Below, piece after piece: positions 7,806 through 12,775 of a stretch of DNA of 12,775 nt. The notes under the pieces are model-generated. The model saw only the letters and a program-made list of their open reading frames with translations, did not search any database and was not told the origin of the DNA. The translations under genes were made by a program, and so were the position numbers. The stretch spans positions 1 through 12,775 of the forward strand of contig CACXBN010000291.1 in the NCBI GenBank assembly GCA_902765885.1, in the 5' to 3' direction. How positions within the stretch are numbered: position 1 is the first letter of the stretch; each line of letters begins with the position of its first letter. This DNA comes from an uncultured Ruminococcus sp. (GTDB taxonomy: Bacteria; Bacillota; Clostridia; Oscillospirales; CAG-272).

Positions 7806-7834
7806 TTGTAAATGCCGCAAATTAATGATATAAT
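7806..7834 (+). promoter_or_regulatory. Promoter of the small zinc-ribbon gene
   Basis: TTGTAA (7806-7811) and a perfect TATAAT (7829-7834) are 17 bases apart, with TGA directly before the -10 box. The start site should fall near 7841, leaving a 60-base leader. The promoter is divergent from that of the GH3 operon, with about 50 bases between the two -35 boxes. Confidence 0.82.
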
Positions 7835-7847
7835 CGACAGGCAAAAA

Positions 7848-7866
7848 GAGAATGATATTCGTTCTC
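7848..7866 (+). promoter_or_regulatory. 19-base inverted repeat in a 5' untranslated region
   Basis: GAGAATGATATTCGTTCTC is an imperfect palindrome. Seven of nine arm positions are complementary, one more is a G-T pair, and there is one T-T mismatch beside the central A. It begins 14 bases after the -10 box, so it could be a repressor operator across the start site or a small hairpin in the mRNA. No partner protein can be assigned from sequence. Confidence 0.5.
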
Positions 7867-7900
7867 CAATATGCGGATATGCAAGGTGGTGTGGTGTAAA

Positions 7901-8098
7901 ATGAGCAAATGTATCGGATGCGGCAGGGATCTTTCCAATGACGATATCGGAGCTACAAAAAAATTTATAAACAGGGGGGCCACAGAGTTTTATTGCATCG
8001 ACTGTCTGGCAGAACACTTTAAAGTGGAAAGAAGCTTTATAGAAGAAAAAATCGAATACTTCAGAGCACACGGCTGCACTCTGTTTCCGAAAAAATAA
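7901..8098 (+). CDS. Small cysteine-rich, zinc-ribbon-like protein of unknown function
   Basis: The product is a 65-residue soluble protein with two CxxC pairs, Cys4-Cys7 and Cys32-Cys35, plus a lone Cys59 near the C terminus. The spacing is that of a zinc ribbon. Between the pairs lies a charged segment, and after them an amphipathic helix with many Glu and Lys residues. I do not recognise a named family, although it resembles short conserved hypothetical proteins of Clostridia. An in-frame ATG at 7871 would add ten residues, but the ATG at 7901 follows AAGGTGG (7883-7889) at a usable distance and puts the first CxxC at the N terminus. It has its own promoter, a palindrome in its leader and a terminator, so it is a stand-alone gene. 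DNA, RNA or protein binding are all possible. Confidence 0.78.
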   Translation: MSKCIGCGRDLSNDDIGATKKFINRGATEFYCIDCLAEHFKVERSFIEEKIEYFRAHGCTLFPKK

Positions 8099-8102
8099 GA
8101 TG

Positions 8103-8140
8103 CCCTCAGAAAGAATTGAATTCTCTCTGAGGGATTTTTT
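8103..8140 (+). terminator. Intrinsic terminator after the small zinc-ribbon gene
   Basis: CCCTCAGA (8103-8110) pairs with TCTGAGGG (8126-8133). The stem continues after one mismatch with AGAA/TTCT, and a T-run lies at 8135-8140. Its last bases overlap the stop codon of the convergent regulator gene. On the minus strand TTATTTTTT follows some eight bases after the stem, so it may serve both genes. Confidence 0.88.
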
Positions 8141-9944
8141 AAAGATATCTTTTAAGCAGCTGATTCAAGGTGAGCTTGTCGTGGTTGTATATCTTTTTTA
8201 TGTTTTCCGCATAAGCAGAAAATGCTTCACAGATTGCGGGGTGTGAAATAATAAATGAAATGTTCGGAGGCTTTAACCTGGTTACTATAACAGTGTTGTC
8301 GGAAAATGATATTTTTGTGTTGGAAAAAGGAGCATCGGGTATGGCGAAAAATCTGTAATTGATATATGAATCCGAAATCCTCATGATCTCCCTGATGTGA
8401 TCCGCGTATTCCTGGGGCGTGTATGTCAGTGGCACTTCCGGAATATCAACACGAATTTTACCTTCGAACAGCTGGTTGTCGTCTGCAACAGGCATAATCT
8501 CATGTACAAATGTTTTTTTGATTTTTTCAAAATACAGCTGTCTGTGAAAATCTCTTGCTGACAGAATGCTTTGAACTTGCTTTTCGGGAATATTATTCCT
8601 TAAAAGAATTCCGTTAAGTGTCTTCTCATTCATAGTTACCAGGGAAAGTGTGGTACCCATGACTGTTACTCCGGAATTGCCGGCATGGACCTGACTTTCT
8701 ATTTCGGTGCCAGTTGATATTCTGACAAGCGGTTTGCAGTCTGTAAACAGGGAATCAAAAACATCCTTCTGGTAATTGAGAATGGTTTGATCGGTGTCAT
8801 ACCGGAAAATTCCGCTGCTGTTTTCAATCCCCACTGCATTGCTACCCGAAACACAGACGAGGTCCGGGCATAAAAACAGGGTTTTTGAAAATCTGTTGTT
8901 TTTTTGTTTTTTGCAGTAAAACGATTCTATCATGCCTGACATATAGAGCGGGAGCCAGCTGGAAATGGCGCTCACCATTTCATTAAGCTTTCTGTCGACG
9001 TTGTGTATTATTTTTATTCTTACACCCTGTTTGACACATTCAAACATCAATGCCGCCCATTTATATATGAACGTCTGGTCGGTCATCCAGTCCATGCTTT
9101 GATCAGAATACAAAAACAGTTCTTTGGCACCTGAATTAAGTGCGGTTCCGAGAAACCTGATTACAGCCTTTTGCAGTCCGTCAGAACCATAATAAACCTG
9201 ATTATTGTCGTCAGAAGTTATTATCGAATTGACATCAGGAAGTGTGACAGAGAGATCAGGGCGAAATTCGTCGATGTTCTCTATAAGATTTTCAACTATT
9301 GGAATGTTGTCTGGATCACTCTGATCGTAAAGCCAGTCGTGAAATTTCGAGAATATCATTTCATCATCTGAAAGAGTATCCGGGTTTACACCCATAAGTG
9401 CTCCAAGCTGTCCGATTTTATTCAGATCAGTCAGTCTGTCGATTAATACCTGGCAAATATTGTTCATCGTCTGAGGATTTGATTTTGGAGATCTGAGTCC
9501 GTTTCTGAATCTGCTTATATATGATGTGTCAAGGTTTATCAGTTTTCCGAAACGAACATTTGAAAGTCCCGCAAGTTCCATTGCTGCGTCAAGTTTTTCC
9601 CCGAATTTTTTGTAAGGAGCCCGAACTGTACCATTAGTGAAATTTCCAAATCTCGGCTCTTCTCCTTCGTATAACCAAAAGATCATTTTTTGTTTGATCT
9701 CTTCAGCGGACTTTACTTCAGAACATGAAAGAAGGGAACATAGTTCTTGGATCTTTCCGTGATTATCTGCATAAGAATATATTCCATTGACAAGATTGAT
9801 AATGGAAGATCCTCCTCTGCGGGGAATTCTGTTGCCTGTAAGAAGTCTGCTGATTCCCGACGGATCGATGCTTATGAATCTTGCAAGGTCAGCAGCTGAC
9901 GTATCTATTGATAATAGGATCTGATTGAGTTTTTCAGAAAACAT
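8139..9944 (-). CDS. Large regulator with tandem helix-turn-helix units and a PLD-like central domain
   Basis: This is a 601-residue soluble protein. Residues 17-43 and about 113-155 each read as an XRE-like helix-turn-helix (DPSGISRLLTGNRIPRR; DTSYISRFRNGLRSPKS). Each is followed by a matching helical stretch ending FWLYEGEEP (89-97) or DWLYDQSDP (203-211), so the first 212 residues appear to be an internal duplication of about 110 residues. Residues 250-410 resemble a phospholipase-D-like fold. Asp361 and GSN (367-369) sit as in an HKD motif, but the His and Lys are replaced by Lys354 and Leu356, so catalysis is unlikely and a sensing role is more plausible. Residues 420-601 are unassigned. 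The ATG at 9944 is preferred over an upstream start at 9986 because AGGAG (9959-9955) lies 10 bases before it. DNA binding and the PLD-like call are inferences by eye. Confidence 0.8.
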   Translation of the reverse strand: MFSEKLNQILLSIDTSAADLARFISIDPSGISRLLTGNRIPRRGGSSIINLVNGIYSYADNHGKIQELCSLLSCSEVKSAEEIKQKMIFWLYEGEEPRFGNFTNGTVRAPYKKFGEKLDAAMELAGLSNVRFGKLINLDTSYISRFRNGLRSPKSNPQTMNNICQVLIDRLTDLNKIGQLGALMGVNPDTLSDDEMIFSKFHDWLYDQSDPDNIPIVENLIENIDEFRPDLSVTLPDVNSIITSDDNNQVYYGSDGLQKAVIRFLGTALNSGAKELFLYSDQSMDWMTDQTFIYKWAALMFECVKQGVRIKIIHNVDRKLNEMVSAISSWLPLYMSGMIESFYCKKQKNNRFSKTLFLCPDLVCVSGSNAVGIENSSGIFRYDTDQTILNYQKDVFDSLFTDCKPLVRISTGTEIESQVHAGNSGVTVMGTTLSLVTMNEKTLNGILLRNNIPEKQVQSILSARDFHRQLYFEKIKKTFVHEIMPVADDNQLFEGKIRVDIPEVPLTYTPQEYADHIREIMRISDSYINYRFFAIPDAPFSNTKISFSDNTVIVTRLKPPNISFIISHPAICEAFSAYAENIKKIYNHDKLTLNQLLKRYL

Positions 9945-9976
9945 AACTGTACTTCTCCTGTGGTTTCTATGTGATG

Positions 9977-10005
9977 ATTGTATCATATGTCTGAGACAGT
10001 TTCAA
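9977..10005 (-). promoter_or_regulatory. Promoter of the tandem-HTH regulator gene
   Basis: On the minus strand, TTGAAA (10005-10000) and TACAAT (9982-9977) are 17 bases apart, with TGA directly before the -10 box. The start site would be near 9970, about 25 bases before the ATG at 9944. Confidence 0.8.
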
Positions 10006-10007
10006 TC

Positions 10008-10057
10008 AAACAATGGTTTGTTTTGCCAAAAATTGTCAATGATGTTTTGTGTCAATG
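10008..10057. repeat. Repeats upstream of the regulator promoter, candidate operators
   Basis: CAAACAATGGTTTG (10008-10021) is an inverted repeat with 5-base arms, directly upstream of the -35 box of the regulator gene. Further upstream, TGTCAATG occurs twice, at 10034-10041 and 10050-10057, exactly 16 bases apart. Such spaced repeats next to the gene of a protein with two HTH units suggest autoregulation, but no binding can be shown from sequence. Confidence 0.45.
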
Positions 10058-10110
10058 TTCCTGAGCTTGCACTAATACGTGTTCATCAGCCTTTAAAATG
10101 TCAGAATAAG

Positions 10111-10141
10111 AAAATCCCCTGAAAACAGTTGTTTACAGGGG
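10111..10141 (-). terminator. Intrinsic terminator of tRNA-Leu
   Basis: On the minus strand CCCCTG (10141-10136) pairs with CAGGGG (10121-10116), with an inner AAAC/GTTT extension after one mismatch. ATTTT follows. It begins eight bases after the tRNA 3' end. Confidence 0.8.
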
Positions 10142-10148
10142 AATGATA

Positions 10149-10228
10149 TGCTCTCGACAGGACTTGAACCTGCACGCTTTCGCAATGGATCCTAAATCCA
10201 TCGTGTCTGCCAATTCCACCACGAGAGC
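10149..10228 (-). tRNA. tRNA-Leu, anticodon UAG
   Basis: The 80-base minus-strand gene folds as a cloverleaf. The acceptor stem is GCTCTCG with CGAGAGC, discriminator A, and the leucine-type D arm is GTGGAATTGGCAGACAC. The anticodon loop TTTAGGA gives anticodon TAG, reading CUN codons. A short class II variable arm with GCGAAAGC and the T arm GCAGG-TTCAAGT-CCTGT follow. CCA is not encoded and must be added after transcription. The gene has its own promoter and terminator and is divergent from tRNA-Lys. Confidence 0.97.
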
Positions 10229-10246
10229 ACGAAATATCGCCTTGTG

Positions 10247-10276
10247 ATTATATCATAACCCTGGAAACTTTTTCAA
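10247..10276 (-). promoter_or_regulatory. Promoter of tRNA-Leu
   Basis: On the minus strand, TTGAAA (10276-10271) and TATAAT (10252-10247) are 18 bases apart, with TGA directly before the -10 box. It points away from the tRNA-Lys promoter. Confidence 0.82.
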
Positions 10277-10304
10277 TATGATTGATGATTTTTTGAAAAT
10301 ATTC

Positions 10305-10333
10305 TTGACAACAATGGTGGGTCATGATATAAT
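10305..10333 (+). promoter_or_regulatory. Promoter of tRNA-Lys
   Basis: Perfect consensus boxes TTGACA (10305-10310) and TATAAT (10328-10333) are 17 bases apart, with TGA directly before the -10 box. It is the strongest promoter in the window, which fits a stable RNA gene. Confidence 0.93.
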
Positions 10334-10356
10334 ATGCAAGCTGTCGAAAACGGCAC

Positions 10357-10429
10357 GCCCCATTAGCTCAGTAGGTAGAGCACTTGACTTTTAATCAAGG
10401 TGTCCGGAGTTCGAATCTCCGATGGAGCA
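10357..10429 (+). tRNA. tRNA-Lys, anticodon UUU
   Basis: The 73-base gene has D arm AGCTCAGTAGGTAGAGC, anticodon arm CTTGA-CTTTTAA-TCAAG with anticodon TTT, and T arm CGGAG-TTCGAAT-CTCCG, with discriminator A. CCA is not encoded. The acceptor stem GCCCCAT/ATGGAGC has one mismatch, C3 against A70; the other six pairs are normal. The tRNA has its own strong promoter and a terminator two bases downstream, so it seems to be expressed. Confidence 0.96.
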
Positions 10430-10430
10430 T

Positions 10431-10476
10431 AGAACATCTCATATCACATTATAAGTGGTGGAGATGTTCTTTTTTT
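10431..10476 (+). terminator. Intrinsic terminator of tRNA-Lys
   Basis: A 10-base-pair stem AGAACATCTC (10431-10440) with GAGATGTTCT (10461-10470) is followed by a T-run to 10476. The 20-base loop holds a further CAC/GTG pairing. Confidence 0.9.
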
Positions 10477-10503
10477 GCCTCTGTGTTCACATAAAATTCA
10501 TTA

Positions 10504-10531
10504 TTGTATGATATATAATATGTGATATATA
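10504..10531 (+). promoter_or_regulatory. Probable promoter region of the macro-domain gene
   Basis: The 75 bases between the tRNA-Lys terminator and the gene are very A+T-rich. One option is TTGTAT (10504-10509) with TATATA (10526-10531) after 16 bases and TGA before it. A perfect TATAAT also lies at 10514-10519 but without a good -35 box. The exact promoter is uncertain. Confidence 0.35.
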
Positions 10532-10553
10532 TATTGAAAGGAAGTGGAATACA

Positions 10554-11648
10554 TTGCCACTGTACATAGTCAGAAACGATATAACTAAGATGAAGGTGGA
10601 CGCTATAGTAAATGCCGCAAATCCTTCTCTTCTGGGAGGCGGTGGTGTTGACGGAGCGATTCACCGCGCAGCCGGACCGGAACTCGTCAAAGAATGCATG
10701 ACCCTGGGCGGATGCAAAGAGGGAGAAGCAAAAATCACCAATGGTTATGATCTGTACGCGAAATATGTGATTCATACCGTTGGACCCGTATGGAGAGGCG
10801 GAAAATACGGAGAGAGGAAAACTCTTCAGTCTTGTTATACTGAATCACTGCAATCGGCACTCGATGCAGGATGCAACAGTGTGGCATTTCCGCTGATTTC
10901 TTCGGGAGCATACGGATATCCGAAAGAGAAAGCCTTCGAGGCAGCCGTGGAAGCGATAAGTGATTTTTTGCTTGAAAATGATATTGTTGTCTATTTGGTC
11001 ATTTTTGAAAGAAACAGCTCTCTTCTTGATTCCGGGAAGTTTTCTGAGATAAAAAGGTTTATCGACGAGAATTATTATCCGGAACGATGCGAATGTGGAA
11101 ATTATGCCGTAAAAAAGCAGAAGTTCAAAAAGCCGTCGATATTATCAAAAATAAAGTCATCTAAATTTGATGGAGATATACCCACGTGCGGGGCAGCAGC
11201 TTTTGAAAGCCCGGCTCTGAAAGAGTCTTTCAAGGAAAGCATGGAAGAAGCCATGTCGGAAAAGCCAATGGCTTCTTCTCTTGAGGAAGCACTGAAAATG
11301 AGAGATGAAAGCTTTTCGGAGATGCTGATGAGAAAAATAGACGAAACCGGCATGACTGACTCTGAATGCTATAAAAAGGCGAATATCGACAGAAAGCTGT
11401 TTTCAAAGATCCGTAGCGACAGATTTTACAGGCCAAGCAAGCCAACGGCGCTCGCTTTTGCCATAGCTCTGAGGCTGTCACTTGCAGAAACAAAGGAGCT
11501 TTTGGAAAAAGCCGGGTTTGCATTATCAAAATCAAACAAGTTTGACATCATCGTGGAATATTTCATAAGAGAAGGCAACTATAACATATTCGAGATAAAT
11601 GAGGCTCTTTTTGCTTTTGACCAGAATCAACTGGGAACATTGGCATGA
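10554..11648 (+). CDS. Macro domain protein with C-terminal XRE-like helix-turn-helix
   Basis: The first 175 residues or so form a MacroD-type macro domain, a fold that binds ADP-ribose and in many members removes it from proteins or from O-acetyl-ADP-ribose. Key motifs are NAAN (20-23), the ligand loop GGGGVDGAIH (28-37) and SSGAYGYP (116-123), all intact. A linker (about 176-250) with a Cys-Glu-Cys near 179-181 and several Lys- or Glu-rich runs follows. Residues 264-320 read as an XRE/lambda-repressor-type HTH (MTDSECYKKANIDRKLFSKI, then SKPTALAFAIALRLSLAETKELL), and the last 45 residues are helical. The start is TTG, nine bases after AAAGGAAG (10537-10544); the first in-frame ATG (10590) would cut into the macro fold. 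The role is unknown: an ADP-ribose-responsive regulator or a reversal factor for ADP-ribosylation are both possible. Confidence 0.88.
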   Translation: MPLYIVRNDITKMKVDAIVNAANPSLLGGGGVDGAIHRAAGPELVKECMTLGGCKEGEAKITNGYDLYAKYVIHTVGPVWRGGKYGERKTLQSCYTESLQSALDAGCNSVAFPLISSGAYGYPKEKAFEAAVEAISDFLLENDIVVYLVIFERNSSLLDSGKFSEIKRFIDENYYPERCECGNYAVKKQKFKKPSILSKIKSSKFDGDIPTCGAAAFESPALKESFKESMEEAMSEKPMASSLEEALKMRDESFSEMLMRKIDETGMTDSECYKKANIDRKLFSKIRSDRFYRPSKPTALAFAIALRLSLAETKELLEKAGFALSKSNKFDIIVEYFIREGNYNIFEINEALFAFDQNQLGTLA

Positions 11649-11972
11649 TCTGGAAGATTTTTTATAGCGAGTCGATGTTGATTATGAAAATGAAAAAAGA
11701 TTTTGCAAAATGCTGCTGGCATTAGGAACACTTGCACAAAAGCATGTTTTACCGTTTAAATAATGTTAATAATTAGCATGTTGCCGATCAAAACACAGAT
11801 CAAAAGAAGGGTGTAAAAAGGAATTCGAAGTAATTGTAGATTTTACGTTTTATCACTGAAATAGATGGATTATTGATAGATAAATAATATAATTACACAA
11901 AAAATGTTGATAAATCATTAGTGATGCGGTATAATGTGTTCGGACAAATTTTTGCCATAAAGGAGGACTAAA
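11649..11972. other. Intergenic stretch with possible gene remnant and short direct repeats
   Basis: No intact gene is seen in these 324 bases. On the + strand, one frame encodes about 30 residues (VDVDYENEKRFCKMLLALGTLAQKHVLPFK, in two parts: VDVDYENEKR then FCKMLLALGTL onward), ending at a TAA at 11759-11761. A stop precedes it and it has no start signal, so it may be the end of a decayed gene. AGCATGTT occurs at 11741-11748 and 11775-11782. GATCAAAA occurs at 11786-11793 and 11798-11805. No clear terminator for the macro-domain gene is visible. The right end holds the promoter of the next gene. Confidence 0.35.
11907..11935 (+). promoter_or_regulatory. Promoter of the small XRE regulator, with overlapping dyads
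   Basis: TTGATA (11907-11912) and TATAAT (11930-11935) are 17 bases apart. Two short inverted repeats, TGATAAATCA (11908-11917) and ATCATTAGTGAT (11914-11925), overlap the -35 box and the spacer. That is where an autoregulating repressor would bind. The promoter is well supported; the operator role is inferred. Confidence 0.75.
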
Positions 11973-12371
11973 ATGAGATTTGGCGAAAAACTTAGAATTT
12001 ACAGAATGAAGAAGGGACTCAGCCAGCAGGAACTGAGCAAGCTGGCAGGACTTGGAATCAACACCATAGGAAACTATGAAGTTGGCAGAACATATCCTAA
12101 GAGTCACGATGTATATAAAAGGCTGGCAGATATTCTTGATGTAGATGCAAACTATCTTCACAATGAAAATGAAGACTTCGGAGTGGTTTCCCCTCGCGAC
12201 AGAGCATATCCGGGGCACAAAGAAGATATGGTTGATGATGTGTATGCATATTTTACATCCAGTGAAACAACTGAAAGTGAAATGGACGAATTCCTGAAAT
12301 CGGTGCTCAATGCATACTGGATAGCAAAAGACAGAAAAAGAAGACACGCATCATATAACTACAATAAATAA
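11973..12371 (+). CDS. XRE-family transcriptional regulator
   Basis: This 132-residue protein has a classic lambda-repressor-type HTH at residues 3-60. It includes LSQQELSKLAGL, the recognition helix region NTIGNYEVGR and the typical LADILDVDANYL that closes the domain. The rest (65-132) is charged, with an acidic helix (ETTESEMDEFLKSVLNAY) and a basic end (AKDRKRRHA). It has no LexA-like peptidase domain and no membrane segment. AAAGGAGG lies six bases before the ATG, an excellent site. The gene has its own promoter with nearby dyads and a terminator, and is convergent with a YolD-like gene. It is probably a repressor that also controls its own gene; its targets and signal are unknown. Confidence 0.92.
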   Translation: MRFGEKLRIYRMKKGLSQQELSKLAGLGINTIGNYEVGRTYPKSHDVYKRLADILDVDANYLHNENEDFGVVSPRDRAYPGHKEDMVDDVYAYFTSSETTESEMDEFLKSVLNAYWIAKDRKRRHASYNYNK

Positions 12372-12383
12372 TGAATAATTTTA

Positions 12384-12433
12384 CCCCTTTCCGGATCAGC
12401 AGTCGGCATGATTCTGAAAAGGGGCTGTTTTTT
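12384..12433 (+). terminator. Intrinsic terminator after the XRE gene
   Basis: CCCCTTT (12384-12390) pairs with AAAGGGG (12418-12424) around a 27-base loop with weak inner pairing, and a T-run lies at 12428-12433. It ends one base before the stop codon of the convergent YolD-like gene. Confidence 0.75.
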
Positions 12434-12434
12434 A

Positions 12435-12775
12435 TTATTCGAAAAAATCACTATCTATAGAATAGAGGTCTGATAAAAAGATTTCACATCCGTTATCAAG
12501 ATATATGACTTTATCAACGGAGTCAACATGATCTATTTTTCCGGTGGTTTCGACGTATTTTCCTCCATCCTTTTTTTTATCGCTCCGGAAATACCTGAAA
12601 GTTGCGCTGCACCCGCTTGAAATTAGGCTAATAATCTTGGTATTGAGTTCCTCAATCCTGTTTTCATCAATTTCTATGAATCCTTCAGTTGCCCTTCCTG
12701 ACTCCCTTATCATATCATCATATCCCACAAGGGCAGCGAAAGGAGCGAACTGTGCGGCGCGGTTTAGACGTGACA
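12435..12775 (-). CDS. YolD-like protein, start beyond the window
   Basis: The frame is open to the right edge, so the 5' end is missing; 113 codons are visible. Near the truncated end it reads RAAQFAPFAALVGYDDMIRE, the hallmark of YolD-like proteins of Firmicutes. The C-terminal part has alternating strands with GGKYVETTGKIDHVD and a closing acidic IDSDFFE. YolD-like genes often sit next to a Y-family DNA polymerase gene (UmuC/DinB type) and are thought to act with it in damage tolerance. The polymerase would lie to the right of this window, upstream on the same strand. A GTG at 12728 could be mistaken for the start, but the conserved motif begins before it. Beyond the family motif the function is not known. 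Confidence 0.82.
   Translation of the reverse strand, partial: SRLNRAAQFAPFAALVGYDDMIRESGRATEGFIEIDENRIEELNTKIISLISSGCSATFRYFRSDKKKDGGKYVETTGKIDHVDSVDKVIYLDNGCEIFLSDLYSIDSDFFE

Noticed and set aside
10149..10429. tRNA pair as an integration (att) site
   Set aside because: I saw no integrase gene and no repeated copy of either tRNA 3' end within the window.
11853..12347. 164-codon open frame on the minus strand
   Set aside because: Antisense to the XRE gene and its promoter; the XRE gene has a perfect ribosome binding site and clear motifs.
12735..12760. LexA-type SOS box near the YolD-like gene
   Set aside because: CGAAC is present, but the matching GTTCG at the required spacing is not.
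1..12775. CRISPR arrays, insertion sequences, prophage structural genes
   Set aside because: No regularly spaced repeats, transposase or phage-type coding sequence was seen on either strand.

Overview
The window looks like chromosomal DNA of a Gram-positive, moderately low-GC member of the Clostridia, probably close to Ruminococcus/Oscillospiraceae. The reasons are the rpsF-ssb-rpsR order, strong AGGAGG-type ribosome binding sites, intrinsic terminators with long T-runs, tRNA genes without encoded CCA, and protein sequences of Firmicutes type. The placement is inferred from style; no database was searched.

Left part (1-4.4 kb, + strand) is housekeeping. It holds the 3' end of a YgjV-like membrane protein gene, the rpsF-ssb-rpsR operon with its own promoter and a structured leader that may be the S6:S18 autoregulatory element, and two separately terminated glycolytic genes, gap and eno. 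Each unit ends in a clear intrinsic terminator.

Middle part (4.4-8.1 kb) holds a minus-strand two-gene operon. A cytoplasmic family 3 beta-glycosidase is followed 5 bases later by a CaCA-family cation/Ca2+ exchanger. Divergent from it is a 65-residue cysteine-rich, zinc-ribbon-like protein with its own promoter and an inverted repeat in its 5' untranslated region.

Right part (8.1-12.8 kb) is regulatory and more accessory in character. It has a 601-residue minus-strand regulator with two tandem helix-turn-helix units and what looks like an inactive phospholipase-D-like domain; a divergent tRNA-Leu(UAG)/tRNA-Lys(UUU) pair; a macro domain (ADP-ribose binding/hydrolysing fold) fused to a C-terminal XRE-like helix-turn-helix; a short XRE repressor; and, running off the right edge, a YolD-like gene of the kind often found beside Y-family DNA polymerase genes. 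Three different DNA-binding-type proteins lie within about 4.3 kb around the tRNA pair, each with repeats or dyads near its promoter or in its flank.

The best candidates for something undescribed are the macro-HTH fusion and the tandem-HTH/PLD-like regulator. Nothing in the sequence proves that they work together.
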